64,000 bases of DNA from Ramlibacter sp. PS4R-6 (GCF_037572775.1 NZ_JBBHKA010000001.1:2418001-2482000), one strand, 5' to 3'; positions 26,777 to 36,386 are shown, counted from the first letter of the stretch. Translations and numbers: made by a program. Notes: a model not told the origin generated them from the letters alone.

Positions 26777-27046
26777 ATGCCCAGGGTCGAATTCGCACCG
26801 GCGCTGACGCGCCACGTGGCCTGCCCGCCGCAGGACGTGCCGGCGGCGACCCTGCGCGCGGCGCTGGCCCAGGCCTTCGCGGCCGCGCCCGCGATGCGCC
26901 ACTACGTGCTTGACGAGCAGGGTGCGGTACGCAAGCATGTCGCGGTTTTCGTCAATGCGCGCATGGTGACCGACCGCGTGAACCTCGACGTGCCGCTTTC
27001 CGCGGGCGACAAGGTCATGGTCATTCAAGCGCTCACCGGAGGGTGA
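26777..27046 (+). CDS. MoaD/ThiS-like ubiquitin-fold protein
   Basis: An 89-residue protein with a beta-grasp pattern and a C-terminal Gly-Gly (VMVIQALTGG), the hallmark of sulfur carriers activated by E1-like enzymes. The segment VAVFVNARMVTDRVNLDVPLSAGDKV matches the family. True MoaD is normally beside moaE or moaC; here the only close partner is the beta-propeller gene four bases downstream. I therefore do not call it moaD. Its carrier role, its E1 partner and the sulfur acceptor are unknown. It starts 7 bases after the RND gene. Confidence 0.8.
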   Translation: MPRVEFAPALTRHVACPPQDVPAATLRAALAQAFAAAPAMRHYVLDEQGAVRKHVAVFVNARMVTDRVNLDVPLSAGDKVMVIQALTGG

Positions 27047-27050
27047 TCAC

Positions 27051-28136
27051 ATGGCAGCTCCCACGATCTGGGTCGGAACGCGCAAGGGCCTCTTCGCCGT
27101 ACGCAAGGGCGCGTCGGGCTGGTCCCTCGGCGCGCCGCGCTTCCCGGGCGAGCCGGTGTCGCAGTTCGCGCGCGATGCGAAGACGGGCGACTGCTACGCG
27201 GCGCTGCGCCTCGGGCACTTCGGCGTGAAGGTGTGGAAGGGCACGGACGGCGGCGAATGGAAAGAGGCCGCGGCGCCCGCATTCCCGGCCAAGCCCACGG
27301 AAGGCGAATGGAAGGACGACGCCACGCCGTGGACGGTCGACATGGTGTGGGGCCTGCACGCGCAAGGGGGCACGCTGTGGGCCGGCTGCCTGCCGGCGGG
27401 CCTGTTCAAGTCCACCGACGGCGGCGCTTCGTGGCAATTGCAGGAGAGCCTGTGGCTGCGGCCCGAGCGCAAGGAGTGGTTCGGCGGCGGCTACGACCAC
27501 GCGGGCATCCACTCGATCGCGGTGGACCCGCGCGATGCCGAGCACGTGACCATCGCCATCTCGTGCGGCGGCGTGTGGCAGACGCGCGATGGCGGCAAGA
27601 CGTGGGCGAATACCTCGAAGGGAATGGTCGCGACCTTCATGCCGCCGGAGCGCCAGGAAGACCCGAACATCCAGGACGTGCACCGCATGGTGCAGTGCGC
27701 CGGCAAGCCCGACGTGCTGTGGGCCCAGAACCACTTCGGCATCTACCGCTCCACCGATGGCGGCATGCAGTGGTCGCGCATCCCGCCGCCGCAGCCGACG
27801 GACTTCGGTTTCGCGGTCGCCGTGCATCCGCGCGACGCGGACACGGCCTGGTTCGTGCCGGCGCATTCCGACCAGCAGCGCATGCCGGCGGACGGCCGCA
27901 TGGTCGCCACGCGCACGCGTGACGGCGGCGCCTCCTTCGAGGCGATCGGCAAGGGGCTGCCCGAGCGCGACGCCTACCACCTCGTCTACCGCCATGCGCT
28001 GGCGGTGGGCGAGGACGGGGCGACGCTCGCGATGGGCTCGACGACCGGCGGCCTGTGGGTCAGCGAAGACGCGGGCGCTTCATGGCACTGCGTCTCGCGC
28101 GACCTGCCGCCGATCGCCTGCGTGCAAGTCGCTTAG
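27051..28136 (+). CDS. BNR/sialidase-like beta-propeller protein
   Basis: A 361-residue protein built from repeats with five Asp-box motifs (STDGGASW, TRDGGKTW, STDGGMQW, TRDGGASF, SEDAGASW). These are typical of BNR/VPS10/HCF136-type propellers. There is no signal peptide, so it is probably cytoplasmic, and no sialidase catalytic arrangement is evident. It lies four bases after the MoaD/ThiS-like gene, a pairing that suggests a joint, undescribed function. The stop overlaps that of the convergent gene by four bases (TTAG). Confidence 0.8.
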   Translation: MAAPTIWVGTRKGLFAVRKGASGWSLGAPRFPGEPVSQFARDAKTGDCYAALRLGHFGVKVWKGTDGGEWKEAAAPAFPAKPTEGEWKDDATPWTVDMVWGLHAQGGTLWAGCLPAGLFKSTDGGASWQLQESLWLRPERKEWFGGGYDHAGIHSIAVDPRDAEHVTIAISCGGVWQTRDGGKTWANTSKGMVATFMPPERQEDPNIQDVHRMVQCAGKPDVLWAQNHFGIYRSTDGGMQWSRIPPPQPTDFGFAVAVHPRDADTAWFVPAHSDQQRMPADGRMVATRTRDGGASFEAIGKGLPERDAYHLVYRHALAVGEDGATLAMGSTTGGLWVSEDAGASWHCVSRDLPPIACVQVA

Positions 28137-28471
28137 GACTTCGCCTTCTTGGCGGCCTTGGCGTCGGCTTCGGCGCGCTTCACGTCGGCCAGCGCCTTCT
28201 CGTGCGCGGCCTTGGCGTCCTTCTTGCACGCCGTCTCTTCCTTGCCCTTCAGGGGCTTGCACTTGGCCTTGGCGGCCTTGTAGTCGCCGTCGGCCTGCTT
28301 CTTCATGGCCTTGGCGTCGGCCTTGGCTTCGGCGGCGGCGGAAGGCGCGGTCGACGTCATGGGCGCGGCGGGCGCCGAAGCGCTGCGGGTGGCCGGGGCG
28401 GTGGTCTGGGCGAAAGCCGAGGCGGAGAAGCCGAGGCACAGCGCTGCGGCGAGGGCGATGATGTTCTTCAT
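28133..28471 (-). CDS. Small exported Lys/Ala-rich protein
   Basis: A 112-residue protein with a clear signal peptide (MKNIIALAAALCLGFSASAFAQ). The mature part is almost wholly Ala, Lys, Asp and Glu, probably helical. Two cysteines (KAKCKPLKGKEETACKK) could form a disulfide. No domain is recognised; similar proteins are sometimes auto-named TolA-like because of the Lys/Ala helices, without evidence. The ATG at 28471 begins the signal peptide. It stands alone upstream of the moeA stop. Confidence 0.6.
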   Translation of the reverse strand: MKNIIALAAALCLGFSASAFAQTTAPATRSASAPAAPMTSTAPSAAAEAKADAKAMKKQADGDYKAAKAKCKPLKGKEETACKKDAKAAHEKALADVKRAEADAKAAKKAKS

Positions 28472-28562
28472 GTCGTGTTTCCTGTGAAAAGAGGACCGGC
28501 GAACCCGGCCCACTTAGGAAACGTCCTGGGGCGTCCTTCGGTTGTAGGACGAAACCGATAGA

Positions 28563-29831
28563 TCAGATCGCGCCGTCGAAGACCAGCACATCCACGGCGT
28601 CGCCAGCCGCGACGTTGCCTTGCGCGTGATGCAGCACGATCAGCCCGTTGGCCTGCACCATCGAGCTGAGTACGCCCGAGCCCTGGTTGCCCGTGGTGCG
28701 TACCTCGAGCTGTCCATCCTTGCCCGTGCTCACGATGCCGCGCTGGTATTCGGTGCGGCCGGGCTTCTTGCGCATCGCCTCGGCGCTGCGCGCGCGCAGG
28801 TACGGCTGGGCTGGCGCGGCCGCGCCCATCATCTTCAAGAGCGCCGGCCGCACGAAGGCGAGGAAGGTCACCATCACGGCCACCGGATTGCCGGGCAGGC
28901 CGAACAGCACGGATGAGCCGATGCGCCCCACCGCCATCGGCCGGCCGGGGCGCATGGCGATGCGCCAGAAGGCGACGTCGCCCAGCTTCGCCATCATCGC
29001 CTTCGTGTAGTCGGCCTCGCCCACGCTCACGCCGCCGCTCGTGATGATCGCGTCCGCCTTTGCGGCGGCCTCGCGAAACGCGGCCTCCAGCAAGGCGGGC
29101 TCGTCGCGCACCACGCCCATGTCGATCACCTCGCAACCCAGGCGCGTGAGCAGGCCGTGCACGGTGTAGCGGTTGCTGTCGTACACCGCGCCTTCGCGTG
29201 GCGCCTCGCCCAGGCTCAGGATCTCGTCGCCGGTGGAGAAGTAGGCGACGCGCAGCTTGCGGAACACCGGCACCCGCGCCAGGCCCAGGCTCGCGACCAG
29301 GCCGCAGGCCGCGGGCCCCAGGCGCGTGCCGGCGGCCAGCGCCGGCTTGCCTTCCTGCAGATCCTCGCCCTTCAGGCGCCGGTTGTCGCCGCGGCGCAGG
29401 GTGTCGGCGGGGAAGGTCACGCGCTTGTCGTCCTGCGCCTGCGTGAACTCCTGCGGCACCACGGTGTCCAGCCCCGCGGGCATGATCGCGCCGGTCATGA
29501 TCTTCACGCCCTGGCCGGGGCCCACGGTGCCTTGCCAGGCCTTGCCGGCGAAGGCCGTGCCGATGACGTCCAGCGCAATGGTGCCGCCCGCTGCGAGCAG
29601 CGCGCCATCGAAAGCGAAGCCATCCATCGCCGAGTTGTCGTGCGGCGGCACGGAGATGGGCGACACGATGTCGCGCGCCACCACGCGCCCCAGCGCTTCC
29701 ATCACCGGCACGTCCTCGGTTTCGCGCACGGGCTCGACGAGCCGCGCGAGGAAGTCGTTCACCGCATCGGCGCTCAGCGCCTTCGGGTCGTAGCCTTGCA
29801 GCTGCGCCGCGATCTCGGCCAGGCTCTTCAT
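28563..29831 (-). CDS. moeA: Molybdopterin molybdenumtransferase
   Basis: A 422-residue enzyme inserting molybdate into adenylylated molybdopterin. Family motifs are visible: [44 protein letters not shown] and [12 protein letters not shown]. Length matches E. coli MoeA. It overlaps mobA by ATGA and is the last gene of moaA-mobA-moeA. The ATG at 29831 starts [16 protein letters not shown]. Confidence 0.95.
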   Translation of the reverse strand: MKSLAEIAAQLQGYDPKALSADAVNDFLARLVEPVRETEDVPVMEALGRVVARDIVSPISVPPHDNSAMDGFAFDGALLAAGGTIALDVIGTAFAGKAWQGTVGPGQGVKIMTGAIMPAGLDTVVPQEFTQAQDDKRVTFPADTLRRGDNRRLKGEDLQEGKPALAAGTRLGPAACGLVASLGLARVPVFRKLRVAYFSTGDEILSLGEAPREGAVYDSNRYTVHGLLTRLGCEVIDMGVVRDEPALLEAAFREAAAKADAIITSGGVSVGEADYTKAMMAKLGDVAFWRIAMRPGRPMAVGRIGSSVLFGLPGNPVAVMVTFLAFVRPALLKMMGAAAPAQPYLRARSAEAMRKKPGRTEYQRGIVSTGKDGQLEVRTTGNQGSGVLSSMVQANGLIVLHHAQGNVAAGDAVDVLVFDGAI

Positions 29832-30439
29832 GGTTTCTCGAGCTGGTGCAGCTCGGCGAGCGTGTTGGCGTTGAAGAAGGCGCGCGGCGGGTCGGCCGGC
29901 CTGTCGAAGGGCACGACCACGGTCTTGTGCCGCGCCGTCCAGGCGTCGATCTTGCGGCCGCCCTCGTTCATGAACACCACCAGGCTTTCCAGCAGGCCCA
30001 CCCGCAGCAGCGAGAACACCGGCTGCGTGCGCAGCTGGCCGTCCTCCTCGCGCGCGGCGGCCATGGCGATGTCGGCGTCCTGTGCACTCGCCGCAGCCGA
30101 GAGCCGCTCGACAAGGTCCAGCGGGAACAAAGGTGTGTCGCACGGCACCGTGACGAGCCACGAGCTTTCGCAGCGCTCCAGCGCCGTGAGGAAGCCCGCG
30201 AGCGGGCCGGCGAAATCGGGAATCACGTCGGGCCACACCGGCACGCCGAACGATTCGTAGGCGGAGAGGTTGCGGTTGGCGTTGATGAGGACCTGCCCGA
30301 CCTGCGGCTGCAGGCGCATCAGCGTCGCCAGCGCCAGCGGCATGCCGTTGAAGTTCTGCAGCCCCTTGTCGACGCCGCCCATGCGCGAGCCGCGGCCGCC
30401 CGCGAGGATGACGCCGGTGACTTCGCTGGGGTCGATCAT
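29828..30439 (-). CDS. mobA: Molybdenum cofactor guanylyltransferase
   Basis: A 203-residue enzyme adding GMP to Mo-molybdopterin to make the MGD cofactor of DMSO-reductase-type enzymes. The nucleotide loop is [16 protein letters not shown] (12-27), and the metal site is in [11 protein letters not shown]. Both ends overlap neighbours by ATGA (moaA upstream, moeA downstream), so the three are translated as a unit. Confidence 0.94.
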   Translation of the reverse strand: MIDPSEVTGVILAGGRGSRMGGVDKGLQNFNGMPLALATLMRLQPQVGQVLINANRNLSAYESFGVPVWPDVIPDFAGPLAGFLTALERCESSWLVTVPCDTPLFPLDLVERLSAAASAQDADIAMAAAREEDGQLRTQPVFSLLRVGLLESLVVFMNEGGRKIDAWTARHKTVVVPFDRPADPPRAFFNANTLAELHQLEKP

Positions 30440-31551
30440 CCGCCGATGTAGCTCATCTCGACGCGCCGCTGGCCCGCGCGCGCGTCGGGCGGCAGGCTGG
30501 CTCGCAACTGCGAGTAGCGGTCCTCGCGGCCTTGCCAGACATGGCCGATGGCCGAAGCGATGTCGGCGTCGCTCGCGCCGCCGCGGATGAGCGATCGCAG
30601 GTCGTGGCCCTGCGTCGCGAAGAGGCACGTGTAGACCTGGCCTTCGGTGGACAGGCGCGCGCGGTTGCAGTCGCCGCAGAAAGCCTGCGTGACGCTGCTG
30701 ATCACGCCGATCTCGCCTTTGCCGTCGGCGTAGCCCCAGCGCTGCGCCGTCTCGCCCGGGGCGGCGGCTTCCAGCGGCACGAGCGGCAGCTCGCGGCGGA
30801 TCGTCTCGATCACTTCCGCGGAAGGCACGACCTCGTCCATGCGCCAGCCGTTGGTGGCGCCCACGTCCATGTATTCGATGAAGCGCAGCACGATGCCCGA
30901 GCCCTTGAAGTGGCGGGCCATGGGCAGGATCTCGTGCTCGTTGGTGCCGCGCTTGACCACCATGTTGACCTTGATGGGGCCCAAGCCTGCTTCGCGCGCG
31001 GCGTCGATGCCGGCCAGCACCTCGGCGACGGGGAAGTCCACGTCGTTCATGCGGCGGAAGACGGCGTCGTCCAGGCCGTCGAGGCTGACCGTCACGCGGT
31101 GCAGGCCCGCGGCCTTCAGCGCCTTGGCCTTGCGCGCGAGCAGCGAGCCGTTGGTGGTGAGCGTCAGGTCCAGCGGCGTGCCGTCCGGCGTGCGCAGCTG
31201 CGCCAGCTGCGCGATGAGGATCTCGATGTTCTTGCGCAGCAGCGGCTCGCCGCCCGTCAGCCGCACCTTGTGCACGCCGTGCGCCACGAACAGGCGCGCG
31301 ACGCGCGTGATCTCCTCGAAGGTGAGCAGGTCGCCATGCGGCAGGTAGGTGTAGTCCTTGTCGAAGACTTCCTTGGGCATGCAGTAGCTGCAGCGGAAGT
31401 TGCAGCGGTCGGTCACGCTGATGCGCAGGTCGCGCAGGGGCCGGCCCAGCGCGTCGGCCAGCAGGCCGCTGGGCGCGATGGCGTGCGCGGGCACGGTCGC
31501 CGCCCGTGCGGCGGCGCGCTGGTCCACCAGGGGGATCACGCGTTCGGCCAT
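30436..31551 (-). CDS. moaA: GTP 3',8-cyclase (molybdenum cofactor biosynthesis protein A)
   Basis: A 371-residue radical SAM enzyme for the first step from GTP to molybdopterin. The SAM cluster motif is C50-x3-C54-x2-C57 ([10 protein letters not shown]). The second cluster is in [11 protein letters not shown] plus a cysteine in VYTCLF, and the GTP-binding Gly-Gly tail (MSYIGG) is present. It has about 30 extra N-terminal residues versus E. coli. First gene of moaA-mobA-moeA; moaB, moaC and moaE are not in the window. Confidence 0.96.
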   Translation of the reverse strand: MAERVIPLVDQRAAARAATVPAHAIAPSGLLADALGRPLRDLRISVTDRCNFRCSYCMPKEVFDKDYTYLPHGDLLTFEEITRVARLFVAHGVHKVRLTGGEPLLRKNIEILIAQLAQLRTPDGTPLDLTLTTNGSLLARKAKALKAAGLHRVTVSLDGLDDAVFRRMNDVDFPVAEVLAGIDAAREAGLGPIKVNMVVKRGTNEHEILPMARHFKGSGIVLRFIEYMDVGATNGWRMDEVVPSAEVIETIRRELPLVPLEAAAPGETAQRWGYADGKGEIGVISSVTQAFCGDCNRARLSTEGQVYTCLFATQGHDLRSLIRGGASDADIASAIGHVWQGREDRYSQLRASLPPDARAGQRRVEMSYIGG

Positions 31552-31567
31552 GCCCCGATTGTCCCAG

Positions 31568-32329
31568 TCAAACGCAGCGGGCGCCATCCACCTCGATGCA
31601 TACCCCGGAGATGAAGGCGGCTTCGTCGCTGGCCAGGTACAGGGCGGCGTTGGCCACGTCGAGCGCCGTGGAAAACCGCCCCAGGGGAATGGTCGCGAGG
31701 AATTTCGCACGCCGCGCCTCGTCCACCGGGCCGCCCGCGAACTCGGCGGACAGGCCCGTGTCCGGGTTGAACACGGGATTGATGCAGTTCACGCGGATGT
31801 TGTCGGGGCCGAATTCGGCGGCCAGCGACTTGCTGGTGGTGATCACGGCGCCCTTGGAACCGTTGTACCAGGCCAGCCCCGGCCGCGGGCGGATGCCGGC
31901 GGTGGAGGCGATGTTGATGAACGAGCCGCCCTTGTTGGCGCGGAACGCGGGCACGGCGTGGATGGTGGAGAGGTAGATGCTCTTCATGTTGATCGCGTAG
32001 ACGCGGTCGAACTCCTCTTCGCTCACCTCCAGCGCGGGCCGGTTGCGGTGCGTCCAGCCGGCGTTGTTCACCATCACGTCCAATTTGCCGTGGCGTTTGA
32101 CGGCGGTGTCCACCAAAGCTTTCATGTCGGCCGATTTCGTGACGTCGGCGGCGAAGAACGAGGCCTTGCCGCCCGCCGACTGGATCTGGGCGGCCACCTT
32201 CTCGCCGGCCTCGCGGTTGATGTCGTTGACGATCACCTGCGCGCCTTCTGCCGCGAGGCGCTTCGCGATGCCTTCGCCGATGCCGCCGCCCGAGCCGGTG
32301 ACGATGATGGACTTTCCCTGGACGCGCAT
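31568..32329 (-). CDS. Short-chain dehydrogenase/reductase (FabG-like)
   Basis: A 253-residue NAD(P)-dependent oxidoreductase. The nucleotide motif TGSGGGIG is at 11-18, and NNAG follows. The catalytic Ser-Tyr-Lys lies in NIASTAG and WYNGSKG. The acidic ND after strand 2 (VIVNDIN) suggests NAD preference. The C-terminus has the usual [13 protein letters not shown]. The substrate cannot be read; glucose, 3-oxoacyl or other alcohol substrates are all seen in this group. AGGAG precedes the start. It is 16 bases upstream of moaA, perhaps one transcript, but has no evident molybdenum role. Confidence 0.88.
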   Translation of the reverse strand: MRVQGKSIIVTGSGGGIGEGIAKRLAAEGAQVIVNDINREAGEKVAAQIQSAGGKASFFAADVTKSADMKALVDTAVKRHGKLDVMVNNAGWTHRNRPALEVSEEEFDRVYAINMKSIYLSTIHAVPAFRANKGGSFINIASTAGIRPRPGLAWYNGSKGAVITTSKSLAAEFGPDNIRVNCINPVFNPDTGLSAEFAGGPVDEARRAKFLATIPLGRFSTALDVANAALYLASDEAAFISGVCIEVDGARCV

Positions 32330-32449
32330 GGACGGCTCCTACGAACGTGGACAACCGATTGTTGCTGATCCGGCGGATGCGGGTTTCGCCGGGGTGGCGT
32401 GGCCCGGCCGGGGCGCACAATGGTCGCACGGTAGAGGCAGGAGTCGCAC

Positions 32450-33154
32450 GTGCCCGGATCCATGCGCCGCTTTCTCGCGCTCGCCACCTTCGCGGTGGCC
32501 ATGGCCGCGCACGCCGCCGATTCCCCATCGCGCTACCTCGCCCCCGGATTCGAAGCCCGCCCCGCCGGTTCGCGGCTGGTCGTCCTGCCGCTCGACATGG
32601 AACTGTTCTCCATCAGCGCCGGCGGCATCGAGGAGCCGCGCGCCGACTGGACCGAAGCGGCGCAGCGCAACCTGCGCGAGGCGCTGGCCAAGCGCGGCGC
32701 GCGCCTGGGCCCGGACGTGCGTGTGCTGTCGGACGCCGAGATGGACGAGTTCGGCGAGTTCCTGGCGCTCGAACGCGCCGTGGGCGCCGCGATCTTCATC
32801 CACCACGCGCGCCCGAACCTGGCGCTGCCGACCAAGGAGGGCCGGCTCCAGTGGACGCTGGGAGAGGCCGTCAAGCCGCTGAAGGCGAAGACGGGCGCCG
32901 ACTACGCCCTCTTCGCCTGGATCCGCGACAGCTACGCCAGCCCGGAGCGCAAGGCGGCGATCCTGGCGATGGCTTTCCTCGGCGCCGTGACCTTCGGCGG
33001 CGAGCAGCTCGGCTATGCATCGCTCGTCGACCTGTCGACCGGACGGGTGGTGTGGTTCAACGAGCTCTACCGCCTGATGGGCGATTTGCGCGAAGTCCCC
33101 GGCGCGGAGGAAACGCTGGAGACCTTGCTCAAGGGCTTTCCGGAGGCGAAGTGA
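32450..33154 (+). CDS. Exported protein of unknown function, first of a three-gene envelope operon
   Basis: A 234-residue protein with a signal peptide ending AMAAHAADS. The mature part has RLVVLPLDMELFSISAGGIEEP and a DWTEAAQRNLREAL segment, as in DUF2380-like secreted proteins that resemble the nucleotide-free fold of GNA1162/CsgG-type lipoproteins; this is a resemblance only. The GTG at 32450 has AGGAG six bases upstream, better than the ATG at 32462. Its stop overlaps the next start (TGATG). Confidence 0.6.
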   Translation: MPGSMRRFLALATFAVAMAAHAADSPSRYLAPGFEARPAGSRLVVLPLDMELFSISAGGIEEPRADWTEAAQRNLREALAKRGARLGPDVRVLSDAEMDEFGEFLALERAVGAAIFIHHARPNLALPTKEGRLQWTLGEAVKPLKAKTGADYALFAWIRDSYASPERKAAILAMAFLGAVTFGGEQLGYASLVDLSTGRVVWFNELYRLMGDLREVPGAEETLETLLKGFPEAK

Positions 33155-34326
33155 TGCGGCGGCGCGCCTTCCTGCGAAGCACCTGCCGCCACTGCGTCGG
33201 CCTTGCCTTGCTCGGCTCTGCGTCCGCCGCTGCGGCGCAGGACGCCGCCGCCTTCAAGATGCCTTCGCGCTTCTCGCGGCCCGCCGCCGATACCGACGAG
33301 GGCGGCCTGTGGAGCCTGATGGACCGCGAGGAGACGCGCCTGAAGCGCAGCCCGCTCGCGATCCGGGACGAGGCGCTCACGAAATACCTCACCGACGTCA
33401 CCTGCAAGCTCGCGCAAGGCCATTGCCCCGACGTGCGCGCCTACGCGATGCGCACGCCGTACTTCAACGCCAGCATGGCGCCCAACGGGATGATGCAGGT
33501 GTGGAGCGGCCTGCTGCTGCGCGTGGAGAACGAGGCGCAGCTCGCGGCCATCCTCGGCCACGAGCTGGGCCACTACCTCGAGCGCCACGCCGTGCAGCAG
33601 TTGCGCGACGCGAAGGACAAGGCCGTGCTCGCGCAACTGGTGGGCCTGGTGGGCGGTGTCGCGGGCGCGTTGGGCCGCGTCGGCATCCTCGCGAGCATGT
33701 TCGCCTTCTCGCGCGAGCATGAGGCGCGCGCCGACCGTGCGGGCATGCGCATGTTGCTGGAAGCAGGCTACGACGGTCGCGAGGCCGCGAAGGTGTGGGA
33801 GAACCTGCTGGGCGAGCTGAAGATCACCGGCGGCGCCGACGTGGGCGAGCGCAGCGCGCTCTTCGCCACGCACCCGCCTGCCGGCAACCGCCGCGACGAC
33901 CTGCGGCGCCTCGCGGGCGACGGCGGCGGCTTCACGGGGCGCGACGAACTGCGGCGCGTCGTCGCGCCGCTGCGCTTCGGTTGGGTGCAGGACGAGATCC
34001 AGCGCGGGCAGTACGAGGAGAGCCTGGTGCTGTTCGAGCGCCTGCTTGCATCGGACGCGAACGACGCGCAGGTGCGCTACGCGCGCGGCGAAGTGCTGCG
34101 GCTGCGCGCCGAGGGCGACGACCTGAAGCTGGCGATCGGCGAGCTGGCGCGCGCGACGCAACATGCGGACGTCCCCGTGCCCGCGTGGTCGTCTCTCGGG
34201 CTCGCGCAGCGGCAGGCGGGCGACGCGGCCGCTGCGGCGCAGGCGTTCGAGCGCTACCTGGCCCTCGCGCCCGGCGCTTCCGATGCGGGCATGGTCAAGG
34301 CCTATCTCTCGGAGCTGAAGCCGTGA
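33154..34326 (+). CDS. M48 family zinc metallopeptidase with C-terminal TPR repeats
   Basis: A 390-residue exported protease. The N-terminus has an RRR-x-FL export signal ending around ASAAAAQ. The zinc site HELGH is at H136 and H140, with the third ligand Glu in SREHEARADRAG. The C-terminal 110 residues are TPR-like helices (GQYEESLVLFERLLASDANDA). This is the BepA/YfgC layout, in which the protease assists or degrades outer-membrane proteins. TGATG overlaps at both ends tie it to the flanking exported proteins. Confidence 0.88.
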   Translation: MRRRAFLRSTCRHCVGLALLGSASAAAAQDAAAFKMPSRFSRPAADTDEGGLWSLMDREETRLKRSPLAIRDEALTKYLTDVTCKLAQGHCPDVRAYAMRTPYFNASMAPNGMMQVWSGLLLRVENEAQLAAILGHELGHYLERHAVQQLRDAKDKAVLAQLVGLVGGVAGALGRVGILASMFAFSREHEARADRAGMRMLLEAGYDGREAAKVWENLLGELKITGGADVGERSALFATHPPAGNRRDDLRRLAGDGGGFTGRDELRRVVAPLRFGWVQDEIQRGQYEESLVLFERLLASDANDAQVRYARGEVLRLRAEGDDLKLAIGELARATQHADVPVPAWSSLGLAQRQAGDAAAAAQAFERYLALAPGASDAGMVKAYLSELKP

Positions 34327-34922
34327 TGCGCGTCTTCCTTGCCCTGCTGGTTGCGTGCCTCCTTGCCGCTTGCACGACGATCTCGCGAGTCGAAGGCGAA
34401 CAGGTCGTCGGCGGCAAGCTGGCGGTGCAGGTGCCCGCCGCGTGGAACAAGGTGACTGAACCGTGGGAGCGCGAGCCCTACGACGTCTGGACGCAGGAGG
34501 GCCTGCCGCTGGACCACCTGCGGCTGTGGGGCGGCGTCGCGTCTGGCAAGACGCTGGTGGCCAAGCGCAGCATGCCGTGGTTCCGCTCGCCCGGCGAGAA
34601 GGACCCGCGCTACCCGACCTTCACCGCGGGCCTGCCGGCGGACCGGCTCGTTGCGGTGTTCCAGTCGCTGTACGCGAACGAAGGCGCGGTGACGGTCACG
34701 CGCGTCGAGCCCACGGTGTTCGCCGGCGCGAAGGGCGTGCGTTTCGAGTTCACGCTGGCGCGCCGTGCCGACGACCTCGTCCTGAAGGGCACCGGCTGGG
34801 CCGCGGAGCAGGGCGGCGAGCTCTACGCGGCGACCTTCGTCGCGCCGCGCCTGGGCTTCTACGATGCGCTGCTGCCGATGGCCGAGGCGGTCGTGAAGAC
34901 CGCGCGCATCCGCGGCTCCTAG
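34326..34922 (+). CDS. Putative lipoprotein
   Basis: A 198-residue protein with lipobox LLAAC (C16) after a short hydrophobic signal, so it is probably an outer-membrane-anchored lipoprotein. The mature domain (VPAAWNKVTEPWEREPYDVWTQEGLPLD) is not one I can name. It is translationally coupled to the M48 peptidase gene, suggesting a shared envelope role. Its TAG stop shares CTAG with the convergent dehydrogenase gene. Confidence 0.7.
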   Translation: MRVFLALLVACLLAACTTISRVEGEQVVGGKLAVQVPAAWNKVTEPWEREPYDVWTQEGLPLDHLRLWGGVASGKTLVAKRSMPWFRSPGEKDPRYPTFTAGLPADRLVAVFQSLYANEGAVTVTRVEPTVFAGAKGVRFEFTLARRADDLVLKGTGWAAEQGGELYAATFVAPRLGFYDALLPMAEAVVKTARIRGS

Positions 34923-36361
34923 CCGTGCTTGATCGCCACCGTCTTGAGGGTGGTGAAGCCGTACAGCGCCTCGAAGCCTTTCTCGCGGCCGTAGCCCGAG
35001 GACTTCACGCCGCCGAAGGGCAGCTCGACGCCGCCGCCGGCGCCGTAGTTGTTGATGAACACCTGGCCGCTCCTGATGCGCTTGGCGATGCGCAGCTGGC
35101 GTGAACCGTCGCGCGTCCAGATGCCGGCCACCAGCCCGAACTTCGTCGCGTTGGCGAGGTTCACCGCTTCGTCCTCGTCCTTGAAGCTCATGGCGGAGAG
35201 GACGGGGCCGAACACTTCCTCCTGCGCGAGGCGGTGCGTGACGGGCACGTCGCGCAGCAGCGTGGGCGCCTGGTAGTAGCCGCCTTCGGGCGCTTCGTCG
35301 ACGATCTGGCCCTGCGCCACCATCGGGATCTCGGCGTGCTGCGCATCGGACAGGAAGTCCCACACGCGCTGCTGCTGCGTCTGGCGGATCAGCGGGCCGA
35401 CGTCGAGGTCCATGGCCGCGGGGCCGACTCGCAGGTTCTCGAACGCCGTCGCCAGCTTGTCGAGCAGGGGCTCGTAGATCGACTTTTGGATCAGCACGCG
35501 CGAGCCGGCCGAGCAGGTCTGGCCGGCGTTCTGCACGATGGCGTTGATGATGACCGGCAGCGCCTCGTCCAGGTTCGCGTCCTCGAAGATGACCTGCGGG
35601 CTCTTGCCGCCCAGTTCCAGAGTCACGGGGCAATGCCTTTCAGCCGCGACCTGCTGGATGAGCGTGCCCACGCGCGGGCTGCCGGTGAAGCTGATGTGGT
35701 CCACGCCCTCGTGGCGCGCGAGCGCGTCGCCGACTTCGTGGCCGAAGCCCGTGACGATGTTGATCGCGCCGGCGGGGAAGCCCGCTTCGGCCGCGAGCTG
35801 CGCCACGCGGATCAGCGACATGCACGCGTCTTCCGACGGCTTGACCACGCACACGTTGCCCGCCGCGAGCGCGCCGCCGACGCTGCGCCCGAAGATCTGC
35901 ATCGGGTAGTTCCACGGGATGACGTGGCCCGTGACGCCGTGCGGCTCGCGCCACGTGAGCACGGTGTAGCCGTCGAGGTAGGGCAGGGTCTGGCCGTGCA
36001 GCTTGTCGCAGGCCCCGGCGTAGAACTCGAAGTAGCGCACCAGCGCGAGGGCGTCGGCCCGCGCCTGCTTGGTGGGCTTGCCGCAATCGCGCTGCTCGAT
36101 GTCGGCGAGCTCCTGCGAATGCTCGGCGATCTTCTGCGACAGGCGCATCAGCAGGCGGCCGCGCTCGGCGGCGCTCAACTTGCTCCACACCGTCTCGTAG
36201 CAGGTGCGCGCGGCACGCACGGCCACGTCGATGTCCTCGGGCGAACCGCGCTGGATCTCGTCGTAGGCTTGGCCGTCCGACGGGTCGATGACGGGGATCG
36301 TGCGCCCGCTCGTGGACGCCTGCGTCTGGTTGGCGATGAAGTGGAATTGCATGGCGCTCAT
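34919..36361 (-). CDS. NAD(P)-dependent aldehyde dehydrogenase
   Basis: A 480-residue ALDH-superfamily enzyme oxidising an aldehyde to a carboxylate. The oxyanion Asn is in VIPWNYPMQIF, the general base Glu in TLELGGKSPQV, and the nucleophile Cys in NAGQTCSAGSRV near residue 281. The closest families are betaine-aldehyde, aminobutyraldehyde and related dehydrogenases; the substrate is not readable. The start is at 36361; an ATG three codons later is possible. The hydrolase gene lies 25 bases upstream on the same strand. Confidence 0.92.
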   Translation of the reverse strand: MSAMQFHFIANQTQASTSGRTIPVIDPSDGQAYDEIQRGSPEDIDVAVRAARTCYETVWSKLSAAERGRLLMRLSQKIAEHSQELADIEQRDCGKPTKQARADALALVRYFEFYAGACDKLHGQTLPYLDGYTVLTWREPHGVTGHVIPWNYPMQIFGRSVGGALAAGNVCVVKPSEDACMSLIRVAQLAAEAGFPAGAINIVTGFGHEVGDALARHEGVDHISFTGSPRVGTLIQQVAAERHCPVTLELGGKSPQVIFEDANLDEALPVIINAIVQNAGQTCSAGSRVLIQKSIYEPLLDKLATAFENLRVGPAAMDLDVGPLIRQTQQQRVWDFLSDAQHAEIPMVAQGQIVDEAPEGGYYQAPTLLRDVPVTHRLAQEEVFGPVLSAMSFKDEDEAVNLANATKFGLVAGIWTRDGSRQLRIAKRIRSGQVFINNYGAGGGVELPFGGVKSSGYGREKGFEALYGFTTLKTVAIKHG

Positions 36362-36386
36362 TTTGCGCCATGCAGGTGAAGGCTGT

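Noticed and set aside
26777..27046. Calling the ubiquitin-fold gene moaD
   Set aside because: No moaE or moaC is adjacent and its neighbour is a beta-propeller. The Gly-Gly end alone does not separate MoaD, ThiS and other carriers.
27051..28136. Calling the beta-propeller a sialidase
   Set aside because: Asp-boxes occur in many propellers. No sialidase Arg triad or RIP motif is evident, and there is no signal peptide.
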